From an uncultured Eubacterium sp. (GTDB lineage Bacteria > Bacillota > Clostridia > Lachnospirales > Lachnospiraceae): 64,000 nt of DNA. Shown here in pieces: positions 17,803 to 27,517 of the stretch. The first letter of the stretch is position 1, and every line of letters begins with the position of its first letter. The notes below the pieces were generated by a model. The model saw only the letters and a list, made by a program, of their open reading frames with translations, did no database searches and was not told the DNA's origin. The translations under genes were made by a program, and so were the position numbers. The stretch covers positions 27,298 to 91,297 of the forward strand of contig CAJTMV010000013.1 in NCBI GenBank assembly GCA_910577225.1, written 5' to 3'.

Positions 17803-19161
17803 ATGAAAAACTGGACGATAAGGGCAAAATTAATGCTGGGTTTTTTTATCAGTATTATAATGACAATTTTAAATATTGTATTCAGCGAACTTACCACCAG
17901 AATGGCAGCCAGATATTCCGGTGAAGCGTTAAAAGATTATAACAGGAACGCGTCTATTTTTACGTATTCCGTCGGAATCATTTCCATTATTATTATTTTA
18001 TGGGTTGCGTTTGTCATCATCCGGCAGATTCGGATGTCCGTAGAAGAATTATCCAATGCGGCAAGACAGATTGCCAAAGGGCGCGTGGATATTCAGATCA
18101 AAAAGTACAGCAACGACGAGCTGGGACAGTTAGTAGACGAGTATGAAAAAGTGATCCAGAATATTAAAAACCAGGCGCATGTCGCAGAGGAAGTATCTAA
18201 TGGGAATCTGACGATTACAGTCACTCCGACATCCTCAGACGATCTGCTTGGCAATTCGTTAAAGAAGCTGGTGGAAGATAATTATCATGCGCTGTCGAAC
18301 ATTAGCGAATCTGGTACGCAGGTAACGATCAGTTCTTCCCAGGTGGCAAGCGCAAGCCAGGCGCTGGCACAGGGATCGACGCAGCAGGCAAGCGCGATTC
18401 AGCAGATTACAGCTTCGATCGACGAGATTGCCGAGAAAACAAAAGAAAATGCAGAGCAGGCAAATTCAGCGGCAAATCTGATCGAACAGGCAATCGAAGA
18501 CGTCAAACACGGAAATTTGCGGATGAAAGATATGACGGACGCGATGCAGGCGATTAATCAGTCGTCGGAAAGTATTTCCAAGATTATTAAGACGATCGAC
18601 GACATTGCGTTTCAGACCAATATCCTTGCGTTAAACGCAGCGGTTGAGGCGGCAAGAGCAGGAGAAGCAGGAAAAGGCTTTGCAGTGGTGGCGGAAGAAG
18701 TCAGAAGTCTTGCGGCAAAGAGCGCGGCTGCAGCCGCAGAGACGGCAGAGCTGATCGAGGATTCCATTACAAAGGTAAGTACCGGTTCACAGATTGCGGA
18801 GGAGACCGCAGTCGCTCTTGAAACAATAACAGATGTAGTGCAAAAAAGTGAAGGCATTATCAATGGTATTGCGGATTCTTCCAATTATCAGGCAACCGCA
18901 GTCGCACAGATCGAGCAGGCGATTACACAGGTTTCTCAGGTTGTACAGACAAATTCGGCAACGAGCGAGCAGTGTGCGGCGGCCAGCGAAGAGCTTTCCA
19001 ATCAGGCGGCCAAGATGAGAGATATGCTTTCGATTTACAATTTGGGGGCAGGCAGACAAAATACGAGTCAGGGATTTGATTATCGCAGTGTTGAAACAGA
19101 CAATACTGAAGACAGAAACGAACCGGTAATTTCTCTGGAAGACGATTTTGGGAAATACTAG
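17803..19161 (+). CDS. Methyl-accepting chemotaxis protein with minimal external loop
   Basis: The 452-residue protein has two membrane segments close together (about residues 8-28 and 48-70) with only about 20 residues between, so there is no extracellular sensor domain. A HAMP linker follows, then a long methyl-accepting coiled coil with the conserved tip DIAFQTNILALNAAVEAARA. It must sense membrane or cytoplasmic cues, or signal with the next receptor. ATG 17803 is preferred to 17785 because GAGAGG lies just upstream. Confidence 0.93.
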   Translation: MKNWTIRAKLMLGFFISIIMTILNIVFSELTTRMAARYSGEALKDYNRNASIFTYSVGIISIIIILWVAFVIIRQIRMSVEELSNAARQIAKGRVDIQIKKYSNDELGQLVDEYEKVIQNIKNQAHVAEEVSNGNLTITVTPTSSDDLLGNSLKKLVEDNYHALSNISESGTQVTISSSQVASASQALAQGSTQQASAIQQITASIDEIAEKTKENAEQANSAANLIEQAIEDVKHGNLRMKDMTDAMQAINQSSESISKIIKTIDDIAFQTNILALNAAVEAARAGEAGKGFAVVAEEVRSLAAKSAAAAAETAELIEDSITKVSTGSQIAEETAVALETITDVVQKSEGIINGIADSSNYQATAVAQIEQAITQVSQVVQTNSATSEQCAAASEELSNQAAKMRDMLSIYNLGAGRQNTSQGFDYRSVETDNTEDRNEPVISLEDDFGKY

Positions 19162-19173
19162 GAGGGTGTATTT

Positions 19174-20895
19174 ATGAAGAATCTGAAAATAGGAACCAAG
19201 CTGCTGCTAACGTTTATGATTATCATCGCGTTGTTTTGCGGAACGGTTTATGTAGCGACATCCGGACTGCGTCAGGGCTCTGATAAATATTCGGAATTTT
19301 ATAATGAAGAATATCAGATTACGCAGCGGGTGATGAGTATGCGCCGCGGACTGCAGATTATAGTCAAGGATCTTACGTTTATGACGATCGATGACGATGC
19401 GGAAAGATATGAATCTTATCAGAGCGACATGCAGGAGGAAATGGATCTGCTGGAAGGAAACGCAGCCTGGATCAGCCAGAATTTAAAGACAGAATCCGAT
19501 GCGTTCGACGTATTTGCGGAACATATTCTTAAGGCAGTCGATATGCAGGAAACGGTCGTTGCATTGTCAAAGACGGATAAAACGCATGCACAGCAGATCT
19601 TAATCGAGGAATATCAGCCGCTTGTGGTAGCTGCCGTAAGCGCTTTAAAACAGATCAGCGATGAGGTAGAGGCCGGCGTAGATAAAAACTTTAACGATTC
19701 CTTAGCGATGCAGAAATCTATCACATATTCCTTACTTGCGCTGGCTGCGGCTGCATTACTGATTACAATTGTGCTTTGCCTGTATCTGACAAGAATGATT
19801 ACAAAGCCGATTCACGAGCTGGTAGCGTCTGCAGGTAAGATTGTAGCAGGTAATTTTGATTTTCAGATTGCATATCGTTCCAAAGACGAACTGGGAGGTC
19901 TTGCAAATGCGTTCCGTGATATGGCTTCGATTCTGGGAGATATTATTGCGGATGCATCCAGACTGTTAAGTGAAATGGCAAACGGTAATTTTGATGTGCG
20001 CACAAAAGCGGAAGAACGTTACGTCGGAGATTTTCAGGGTCTGTTATCTTCGATTCGGAAACAGAACCGCGATTTAAGTTCTACGCTTGCACAGATTAAT
20101 TCCAGTGCAGACCAGGTATCTTCCGGCGCGAATCAGGTATCCTACGGAGCGCAGGCGCTTTCTCAGGGAGCTACCGAGCAGGCCGCTTCTGTAGAAGAGC
20201 TGGCTGCAACGATTGCGGGTATTTCCCAGCAGGTAAAGGAAACGGCGGAAAATGCGGCTACGGCAAGAACCCAGTCCAATTCTGCAGGGGATAAAGTAGA
20301 AGAATGCAACCGTCAGATGAAAGATATGACCAGGGCGATGGAAGAGATTACGCGTACTTCCAATGAGATCGGCAAGATTATCAAGACGATTGAAGATATC
20401 GCGTTCCAGACCAATATTCTCGCATTAAACGCGGCGGTAGAAGCATCCCGCGCAGGTACGGCAGGCAAAGGCTTTGCCGTTGTCGCAGACGAGGTACGCA
20501 ACCTTGCCAGCAAGAGTGCGGAGGCGTCCAAGGATACGTCTGACTTAATTGAAAGCGTGATAGGAGCAGTATCACAGGGAACACAGATTACGAACGCAAC
20601 GGCAAAATCGCTCATACAGGTTGTGGATGAAGTGCGCGAGGCAACTGCTACGGTAGGAAAGATAGCGACTGCGGCAGAAGGACAGGCGGGTGCGGTAGAG
20701 CAGGTATCTGTCGGTGTGGATCAGATTTCGAGCGTCGTACAGACAAATTCCGCGACTGCGGTACAAAGCGCTGCAGCGAGCGAAGAACTCTCCAGCCAGG
20801 CTGAAGTCCTTAAGAATCTGGTAGCAAAATTCTCTCTGAGAGAAGAGTATGCACAGAGTAATATCAGTTTTGATTCTGACTTTGAAAAAATGTAA
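19174..20895 (+). CDS. Methyl-accepting chemotaxis protein with four-helix sensor domain
   Basis: The 573-residue receptor has a membrane segment at 8-28, an external helical domain of about 155 residues in the style of 4HB_MCP, a second segment near 185-208, a HAMP linker (KPIHELVASAGKI) and the signalling coiled coil with tip DIAFQTNILALNAAVEASRA. GGAGGG precedes the ATG. It follows the loop-less receptor by 12 bases; the two could form mixed arrays. The ligand is unknown. Confidence 0.95.
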   Translation: MKNLKIGTKLLLTFMIIIALFCGTVYVATSGLRQGSDKYSEFYNEEYQITQRVMSMRRGLQIIVKDLTFMTIDDDAERYESYQSDMQEEMDLLEGNAAWISQNLKTESDAFDVFAEHILKAVDMQETVVALSKTDKTHAQQILIEEYQPLVVAAVSALKQISDEVEAGVDKNFNDSLAMQKSITYSLLALAAAALLITIVLCLYLTRMITKPIHELVASAGKIVAGNFDFQIAYRSKDELGGLANAFRDMASILGDIIADASRLLSEMANGNFDVRTKAEERYVGDFQGLLSSIRKQNRDLSSTLAQINSSADQVSSGANQVSYGAQALSQGATEQAASVEELAATIAGISQQVKETAENAATARTQSNSAGDKVEECNRQMKDMTRAMEEITRTSNEIGKIIKTIEDIAFQTNILALNAAVEASRAGTAGKGFAVVADEVRNLASKSAEASKDTSDLIESVIGAVSQGTQITNATAKSLIQVVDEVREATATVGKIATAAEGQAGAVEQVSVGVDQISSVVQTNSATAVQSAAASEELSSQAEVLKNLVAKFSLREEYAQSNISFDSDFEKM

Positions 20896-20934
20896 AAATG
20901 ATATTACATACAATATTTCCTGATAAAAAATTTC

Positions 20935-20963
20935 TTGATAAAAGATACCAGATGTGATAAAAT
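20935..20963 (+). promoter_or_regulatory. Promoter of the Hpt gene
   Basis: TTGATA (20935-20940) and TAAAAT (20958-20963) are spaced by 17 bases and lie 31 bases before the Hpt gene. This suggests separate transcription from the che operon. Confidence 0.65.
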
Positions 20964-20994
20964 AATGCAAATTTAGTTCGAAAGGCGGTTTTTT

Positions 20995-21348
20995 ATGGGA
21001 TTATTTGAAGACTTAAAAGTACTGGGCGTAGACGTGGACGGCGGTCTGAAACGGATTGGCGGAAATGAGGCGCTTTATAAGAGACTTTTAAATACGTTTG
21101 TAAAAGCGATGAAAGGGCAGCAGGTTTCACCGGATTTTGACACGAATGATTATGAAGACGTCAAGGAGAAAGCGCACGCGATTAAAGGAACGTCGGGGAA
21201 TCTCTCAATTACGCCGGTATTTGAAGCATATTCACAGATTATGGATCTGCTGCGGGCAGAAAAGCCGGAAGAGGCAAAAGAAATATTAAAGAAAGTAATA
21301 CCTGTACAGGAGGAAATTGTAGCCTGTATAGAAAAGTATGCAGAATAA
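20995..21348 (+). CDS. Stand-alone Hpt phosphotransfer protein
   Basis: The 117-residue protein is a histidine phosphotransfer domain: the motif KAHAIKGTSGNLS contains the phospho-acceptor histidine at about residue 62 (first His of HAIKG). It passes phosphate between a hybrid kinase and a response regulator. The hybrid kinase directly downstream, which has two receivers and no Hpt of its own, is the obvious partner. AAAGGCGG is the ribosome site. A terminator-like hairpin separates the two. Confidence 0.92.
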   Translation: MGLFEDLKVLGVDVDGGLKRIGGNEALYKRLLNTFVKAMKGQQVSPDFDTNDYEDVKEKAHAIKGTSGNLSITPVFEAYSQIMDLLRAEKPEEAKEILKKVIPVQEEIVACIEKYAE

Positions 21349-21366
21349 ATTTGGCAAAAAGGCCAG

Positions 21367-21412
21367 AAACGTGTTTGAAAATTGCAAAAAGCGGGTTTTC
21401 AAACACGTTTTT
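21367..21412 (+). terminator. Hairpin between hpt and the hybrid kinase
   Basis: A perfect 15-bp inverted repeat (21367-21381 with 21396-21410; arm AAACGTGTTTGAAAA) encloses a 14-base loop and ends in TTTTT. The stem is AT-rich, so termination may be partial and let some transcripts read through. Confidence 0.7.
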
Positions 21413-21433
21413 GTATGGGTGCATGAGAATATT

Positions 21434-23989
21434 ATGGATAAAAAGACGAAAAGATTTTTTACACGAAGCGTTGTCAGTATTTTCTTTTTATGTATAGGGG
21501 TGTTTCTTTTTCTGACTTATTATATGAGGACACGGACGGAACATGTGATTAAAAATACGACAAGTCTCTATATGTCGGAAATGAGTCTGCAGGTACAGGA
21601 AAAGTTTACAGCGATCATCCATTTGCGGATGGAACAGGTAGAAGCGATGATTGGCCTGTATCCGCCGGAGACGGCAGTTTATGGAGAGCAGATGTGCCAA
21701 AATCTGGTAGAAAATGCAAAAATTCGGAATTTTTCTTATGTTGGTCTGTACGCAAAAAACGGAGAGCTGGAAGATTTGTATGGGAGTTCCATCGAGCTGG
21801 TGCAAAAGAGCGGGATTGCAAAGACGATGCAGCCGGGCGCATATGCAGTCGGAGAAGCCAAAAATGAATATGGACAAAAAATGCTGATGATCGGGATGAA
21901 TGCGGCATATCCAATGAAAAACGGCAGTAAAAGCAAAGCGTTGTTTGTCGGAATGCCGATGGACTATCTGCGCGACGTTTTGTTTTTAGATCAGAATGAA
22001 TCATTGCTATATTATCATATTATAGATACCCGGGGGGATTTTGTCATTCGAAGCGGAGACGCATTTCGGGAAAGTTATTTCGAACGTATGCTGGATCGTT
22101 TTGAGAAATTGAACGGTAAAACGCCGCAAATGTATGTACAGGAGCTTTCAGATGCCATGCAGCGGCAGGATGTCTACGCAACGACCGTCTCTATGGACGG
22201 GCAGGAAATGGATATGTACTGTACGCCGCTGATTTCTAACAGCAGCTGGTATCTGATCGCGGCCATGCCGAATAATATACTGATGGAATCGATCCGAAAT
22301 CTGGACAGTACGAGAAATCTGATCATGCTTACGTCAGCCGCTACGATTTTAATTGCGATGGGCGTTATTTTTATTTTGTATTACCGTCTGTCACGCCAGC
22401 AGATGAAAGAGCTGGTCAAGGCGCGCAACGAAGCGGATTATTCCAACGCGGCCAAAAGTAATTTTCTATCCAGCATGAGTCATGAGATCCGGACGCCGAT
22501 GAACGCGATTATCGGAATGACTGAAATTGCCCAGCGCAATATTGCGGATCCCGGAAGGGTCAGCGACTGCCTGAAAAAAGTCCGTCTGTCCAGCAAGCAT
22601 CTGCTTGGACTGATTAACGATGTGCTGGATATGTCCAAAATTGAAAGTAAAAAGATGACGTTAAATATCGCTCCGGTTTCGCTGCGGGATACGATGGACG
22701 ATCTTGTGAATATTATTCAGCCGCAAATTAAGGCGAAAAAACAGCATTTTGATATTTTTATTCAAAATATTATTTCCGAAGGGATTTGCTGCGACGACGT
22801 GCGTTTGAATCAGGCGCTGATCAATATTTTGTCGAATGCGGTCAAATATACGCCTGAAGGAGGAAGGATTTATATTTATCTGAACCAGGAGCCGTCGCAG
22901 CTGGGAGACGCTTATGTACGTACGCATTTTTCCATTGTAGACACGGGAATGGGGATGTCGCCGGAATTTCTTGAAAAGATATGGGATACGTTTGCCAGAG
23001 AAGAGACAGATCAGGTACGTCATATCGTCGGCACCGGATTGGGAATGTCTATTACAAAAAGTCTGGTAGATCTGATGGGAGGAACGATCGATGTGGAAAG
23101 CGAGCTTGAAAAAGGAAGCTCTTTTCATATTACGCTGGACGTAGAAAAGGCGGAGTCAACCGATTTGTCGCTGATGAAGCTGCCGGAATGGGACGTGCTT
23201 GTTGTGGATGACGATGAACAGCTCTGCTCCAGCGCCGTATCCAATCTGGAGCTTTTGGGCGTTCATTGCGAATCGACGCAAAGCGGCGTACAGGCTGTTT
23301 CCATGGTAAAAGAACGCAGGGAACAGGGCAGGGATTATGACTTTTTACTGATCGACTGGAAAATGCCGGGGCAGGACGGGATTGAGACCATACGTATGAT
23401 TCGCGAACAGGTCAGCAAAGATCTGCCGATTTTTCTAATGTCGGCAGACGACTGGAGCGAAGTAGAAGACGAGGCTGCGCAGACCGGCATTGAAGGATTT
23501 ATTTCCAAACCGTTGTTTGCTTCTCGTCTGTATGAGCGTCTGCGTAAGTATATGGAAGGATATGAAGAGCAGACGGTATCCGCGGAGGAATTAAAAGAAG
23601 AGTTTTCTTTTGAAAACAAACGGGTATTGCTGGCGGAAGATATGGAGATCAACTGGGAAATTGCAAATGAGATTTTATCCAGTACCGGAATGCAGCTGGA
23701 ACATGCGCAGGATGGCAGAGAATGCGTGGAAATGTTCCAAAAATCGGAAATCGGGTATTATGACGCGATACTGATGGATATTCGTATGCCGCACATGGAC
23801 GGGTATGAGGCGACAAAAGCGATCCGTGCGCTTGGCCGTGCGGACGACAGTCTGCCGATTATTGCGATGACTGCGGACGCATTCGAAGGCGATGTGCAAA
23901 AGTGTCTGGATGCGGGAATGAACGATCATCTTGCCAAACCGCTGGACATTGGAGAGTGCATGCGTGTACTGCAGCATCATCTGGGATGA
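21434..23989 (+). CDS. Membrane hybrid histidine kinase with two receiver domains
   Basis: The 851-residue protein has a membrane segment at 10-30, an extracellular region to about 290 that fits a Cache-type sensor, a second segment near 295-315, then an H-box SHEIRTPMNAIIGM (His near 353), an ATPase domain (LSNAVKYTPEGG, DTGMGMS, GTGLGMSI) and two receivers with Asp in LLIDWKMPGQDG and ILMDIRMPHMDG. ATG 21434 is preferred because the earlier in-frame start at 21338 would run through the terminator hairpin. It needs an Hpt protein for phosphorelay, and one is encoded just upstream. Confidence 0.92.
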   Translation: MDKKTKRFFTRSVVSIFFLCIGVFLFLTYYMRTRTEHVIKNTTSLYMSEMSLQVQEKFTAIIHLRMEQVEAMIGLYPPETAVYGEQMCQNLVENAKIRNFSYVGLYAKNGELEDLYGSSIELVQKSGIAKTMQPGAYAVGEAKNEYGQKMLMIGMNAAYPMKNGSKSKALFVGMPMDYLRDVLFLDQNESLLYYHIIDTRGDFVIRSGDAFRESYFERMLDRFEKLNGKTPQMYVQELSDAMQRQDVYATTVSMDGQEMDMYCTPLISNSSWYLIAAMPNNILMESIRNLDSTRNLIMLTSAATILIAMGVIFILYYRLSRQQMKELVKARNEADYSNAAKSNFLSSMSHEIRTPMNAIIGMTEIAQRNIADPGRVSDCLKKVRLSSKHLLGLINDVLDMSKIESKKMTLNIAPVSLRDTMDDLVNIIQPQIKAKKQHFDIFIQNIISEGICCDDVRLNQALINILSNAVKYTPEGGRIYIYLNQEPSQLGDAYVRTHFSIVDTGMGMSPEFLEKIWDTFAREETDQVRHIVGTGLGMSITKSLVDLMGGTIDVESELEKGSSFHITLDVEKAESTDLSLMKLPEWDVLVVDDDEQLCSSAVSNLELLGVHCESTQSGVQAVSMVKERREQGRDYDFLLIDWKMPGQDGIETIRMIREQVSKDLPIFLMSADDWSEVEDEAAQTGIEGFISKPLFASRLYERLRKYMEGYEEQTVSAEELKEEFSFENKRVLLAEDMEINWEIANEILSSTGMQLEHAQDGRECVEMFQKSEIGYYDAILMDIRMPHMDGYEATKAIRALGRADDSLPIIAMTADAFEGDVQKCLDAGMNDHLAKPLDIGECMRVLQHHLG

Positions 23990-24044
23990 TTCACTTTTTG
24001 ACATCCGGTTCATATGATAATAAAAAATGCAGGATTGCGTATAT

Positions 24045-24929
24045 ATGGACAGGGTTCGAAATTTAATAAACTGTGACCAGATACACCGCCTTGGCTACAC
24101 TGGACGCGGCATTGGAATTGCTATCCTGGATACGGGGATTGCCCTGCATCCGGATTATGCAGAACGTATCCGGGTATTTCACGATTTTTGCAATCACAAA
24201 AATAATCCTTATGACGATAATGGCCATGGCTCTCACATCGCGGGCATTATTGCAGGAAATGGGCGCATGAGCAGGGGACGTTACCGTGGCGTTGCGCCTA
24301 TGGCGTCCCTGATCGTTTTGAAAGTACTCGATCGTACAGGAAATGGAAATACAAAAGATGTTGTGGAAGCAATGAAATGGATTATTGAAAATCGTGAGCG
24401 GTATCAGATCCGCATCGCTAACATTTCTGTCGGAATGCTGCCGCAGTCCAGGACGGGAGAGCGGAACCAGATGCTGGAATGGGTAGACCATATGTGGGAC
24501 AGCGGCGTATTTACGGTAGCTGCAGCGGGCAACGGCGGGCCGTCTTCAAGCAGCGTAACAATTCCGGGCGCCAGCAGCACGGTACTGACGGTAGGAAGCA
24601 GCGACGACAGAGATCAGCTCGTACGCAGACGAGGGCTGTATCCAGGCTACAGTGGTATGGGACCGACGGACTGCTGTGTATGCAAGCCGGAAATTCTTGC
24701 GCCGGGAACGGAAATTCGCAGTTGTCATTTTTCAGGAAATGGGTATACTGTGAAAAGCGGGACATCGATGGCTACGGCTGTCGTCTCTGGCGCATGTGCG
24801 TTAGCGTTAGACAGATATCCGCAGCTGACGCCGGCTGGATTAAAGCTGAGGTTTTACGAGAAGCTGACGACGGATCAGCAGGCATCCTGCTGGGGAACGC
24901 TGGACGTCAGGAAGCTGCTGCAGCGGTGA
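24045..24929 (+). CDS. Subtilisin-like serine protease, intracellular type
   Basis: The 294-residue S8 peptidase has all three catalytic motifs: Asp in AILDTGIALHPD, His in DNGHGSHIAGI and Ser in KSGTSMATAVVSG. The oxyanion Asn sits in AAAGNGGPS. There is no signal peptide and no propeptide, as in intracellular subtilisins. ATG 24045 is chosen because AGGA lies 10 bases upstream; 24027 has no ribosome site. A possible TTGACA at 23998 has no good -10 partner. Its substrate and any link to the signalling genes are unknown. Confidence 0.92.
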   Translation: MDRVRNLINCDQIHRLGYTGRGIGIAILDTGIALHPDYAERIRVFHDFCNHKNNPYDDNGHGSHIAGIIAGNGRMSRGRYRGVAPMASLIVLKVLDRTGNGNTKDVVEAMKWIIENRERYQIRIANISVGMLPQSRTGERNQMLEWVDHMWDSGVFTVAAAGNGGPSSSSVTIPGASSTVLTVGSSDDRDQLVRRRGLYPGYSGMGPTDCCVCKPEILAPGTEIRSCHFSGNGYTVKSGTSMATAVVSGACALALDRYPQLTPAGLKLRFYEKLTTDQQASCWGTLDVRKLLQR

Positions 24930-24961
24930 GCGGAAGGATCCAAAGGTAAAGGAGTAAAAAA

Positions 24962-26524
24962 TTGGTTTTGATATTCAAGGCACTTCGTATCATAAGAAAA
25001 GCAGTTCAGAAACTGTTCAGCAGGCTGTTTGTAGTGGCGCTTGGCATTGTCCTGCAGCTGGCATGGCTGTTTCTTGTGCTGTATCAGTTCAGCGCCCAGC
25101 ATACGTTTGCAAATGTAATTGTGACTGCGATCGGTATGCTGACTGCTTTTTATGTGATCAGCAGGCCGTTTCATCCCGCGGCAAAGCTGGCGTGGACCGT
25201 CGTACTGCTGACAGTGCCGCTTCTTGGCATCCTCATTTATTTTGTGTTCGGCAGGCCGGAACTGACGAAGCGGACAAGAGAAGGCATGGAAAAGGTGAAT
25301 CTGGGAGTTGAGATTCATCTAAAGCAGGATGCTCAGGTAAGAAAACATATCAAAGAAACCGATGCCAATATCCTTCGCCAGTCCGAATATATTCTGCGGC
25401 AGGCAAAATTTCCGGTTTACGAGCATACGGAAACGAAATACTATCCGTGCGGAGAAGAGATGTTTGAGGATATGCTGGACGCGATCGGGCAGGCCACGCA
25501 GTTTATCTTTCTGGAGTATTTTATTATCAGTCCGGGCATTATGTTCGAACGTCTGCTGACCGCACTCGAGCAAAAGGTACGCCAGGGCGTGGATGTGCGG
25601 CTGATTTATGACGATGTCGGCTGTGTGGCGACACTTCCGGTAGATTTTGTCCGATATATGGAAACGATCGGTATCCGCTGCGCGGTCTTTAACCGGTTCT
25701 GGCCAGTGTTAAGCATTGTGATGAATAACCGTGATCATCGGAAAATACTCGTCGTCGACGGCATTTTGGGATTTACAGGCGGAATCAATATCGCAGATGA
25801 ATATATCAATGAAAAAGTCCGGTTCGGTTATTGGAAAGATACCGGAATACGGATCAAAGGAGAAGCGGTCTTTAATTTTACGGCAATGTTTTTGGAAATG
25901 TGGGACTATATCCGTAAGGAGAAAGACGATTATCTAAAGTTTCGTCCCAGACTGCCGGAGTACGACACGCAGGAGCACGGTTTTGTCCAGCCTTACGGAG
26001 ATACGCCGTTAGACCGGGAAAACGTCGGAGAAAACGTCTATCTGAATATGATCAATAAGGCAAAGCATTATTTATATATTTATACGCCATATCTGATTAT
26101 AGATCAGGAAATGCAGACGGCGCTCTGCAATGCGGCAAAAAGCGGAGTGGACGTCAGACTGGTAACGCCTGGAATACCGGATAAAAAAATTATTTTTCTA
26201 ATGACACGCTCGAATTATAAAGTGCTGCTTGAGAGCGGCATCAAAATATATGAATATACGCCGGGATTTATTCATGCCAAATGTTTCCTCTGTGATGATG
26301 AGACAGCTGCCGTTGGCAGCATTAATCTGGATTACCGCAGTCTGTATCTGCATTTTGAATGTGGGGTCTGGATGTACCGCAGCGAGGCGGTTATGCAGCT
26401 GAAAGAAGATATGGAGCAGACGTTTGCATGCTCGCGCCAGATTTTGAAAGAAGAGTGGAAAGAGCCGAATTTCTTTTTATGGGCAGCGCAGACTGCGCTC
26501 AAACTTTTTGCGCCGTTATTGTAA
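24962..26524 (+). CDS. cls: Cardiolipin synthase
   Basis: The 520-residue protein has two N-terminal membrane segments (about 20-45 and 70-90) and two phospholipase D HKD motifs, HRKILVVDG near residue 260 and HAKCFLCDD near 438. It joins two phosphatidylglycerols, or related lipids, into cardiolipin at the membrane. The start is TTG with AAAGGAG 7 bases ahead. Length and domain order fit clostridial Cls proteins. Confidence 0.94.
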   Translation: MVLIFKALRIIRKAVQKLFSRLFVVALGIVLQLAWLFLVLYQFSAQHTFANVIVTAIGMLTAFYVISRPFHPAAKLAWTVVLLTVPLLGILIYFVFGRPELTKRTREGMEKVNLGVEIHLKQDAQVRKHIKETDANILRQSEYILRQAKFPVYEHTETKYYPCGEEMFEDMLDAIGQATQFIFLEYFIISPGIMFERLLTALEQKVRQGVDVRLIYDDVGCVATLPVDFVRYMETIGIRCAVFNRFWPVLSIVMNNRDHRKILVVDGILGFTGGINIADEYINEKVRFGYWKDTGIRIKGEAVFNFTAMFLEMWDYIRKEKDDYLKFRPRLPEYDTQEHGFVQPYGDTPLDRENVGENVYLNMINKAKHYLYIYTPYLIIDQEMQTALCNAAKSGVDVRLVTPGIPDKKIIFLMTRSNYKVLLESGIKIYEYTPGFIHAKCFLCDDETAAVGSINLDYRSLYLHFECGVWMYRSEAVMQLKEDMEQTFACSRQILKEEWKEPNFFLWAAQTALKLFAPLL

Positions 26525-26544
26525 CAAACGGAAAACGGTCATAT

Positions 26545-26598
26545 TGCTGTTCCCATTTCCGCCTCGGAAAGAATGTCCGGCTGGGAATGGGAGCAGCA
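26545..26598. terminator. Long hairpin between convergent genes
   Basis: Arms 26545-26560 and 26583-26598 pair over 16 bp with two G-U pairs. It lies between cls and the carboxypeptidase remnant on the other strand. There is no T-run, so it is a likely but not classical bidirectional terminator. Confidence 0.5.
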
Positions 26599-26610
26599 TG
26601 GTAGGAATGT

Positions 26611-27407
26611 TTACATCAGAAAAAACAATTTTTGCAAAAGATGCAAAAAATAATCGGCAAATGCGGCATGTTTGATACTTTCTGCGTACAGGATATTGAT
26701 ATGTCCCAGCTCCTTATCACCGAGGTAATAGGTCACTTTTCCGGCTGGTTCGCCCTTTGTGACAGGCGCGGTTACAGATTTTGGCAGCCGCATTTTTTTG
26801 GTGATCTGGCTTAGGTCTTCTCCGCTTGTACTCACATAGCTCATATCCGATTCATAAGCAAGCGATACCGTATCTTTTTCCCCCTTCTTTACGGCCAGAT
26901 CAGGCAGTGGAGAAGGATTTTTGTCTTTATAGACGCGGCAGACAGAGAAACCGTAGTTTAACAGTGTCTGCGCGTCCGCGGTACGTGATGGAATATCCGG
27001 AGCAGCCATCAATACAGCGATCAGCTTTACGCCGTCTTTTTCAGCGGTAGCGGCCAGACAGTATTTGGCGGCAGCCGTATAGCCGGTTTTAAGACCGGTC
27101 GCGTAAGGATATTGTTTGAGCAGTTTATTGGTATTGGCCAGACCGAATTCCGAATCGCCTCTTTTGGTGCGGTGAATAATATTTTCCATCCAGATCGTAC
27201 AGTAGTCATGAATCTGCGGATGCCGGACGCTCAGCTCCCTGGACATAAGCGCGATGTCATAGGCGCTTGTCAGATGCCCGTTTGCGGACAGGCCGCAGCA
27301 ATTGACAAAATGCGTATCGTTCATGCCAAGATCGGCAGCTTTTTTGTTCATCTGCGCGACAAATTCTTCTTCACTGCCACAGATGAACTCTGCCATTGCG
27401 ACACAGG
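26611..27407 (-). pseudogene. D-alanyl-D-alanine carboxypeptidase, 3' half of split gene
   Basis: This frame encodes the C-terminal two thirds of a DacF-like carboxypeptidase, from CVAMAEFICG onward, with the KTG box in GLKTGYTAAAKYC and the C-terminal beta domain. It lacks the SxxK and SxN motifs. These are found in the piece at 31379-31773 on the same strand. The two pieces join in frame as ASANDACVAMAE once one element unit (27398-31378) is removed. A longer open frame runs to 27528 only by reading into element DNA. The protein trims the terminal D-Ala from peptidoglycan stem peptides when intact. Confidence 0.93.
27398..27407 (+). repeat. Left junction direct repeat
   Basis: GCGACACAGG is found here and again at 31379-31388. 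It is the shared core between the two att junctions of the inserted element. The uninterrupted gene would hold one copy. Confidence 0.85.
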
Positions 27408-27517
27408 AAGCGTATATGGATAGTAGTAGTATGGATACGTTCCTTTTGCGATAAATCAAAGTAAATGATATATGAGAAATGAAAAGTCTGTGAAAGAGCA
27501 GGATGTATGTATCCGTC

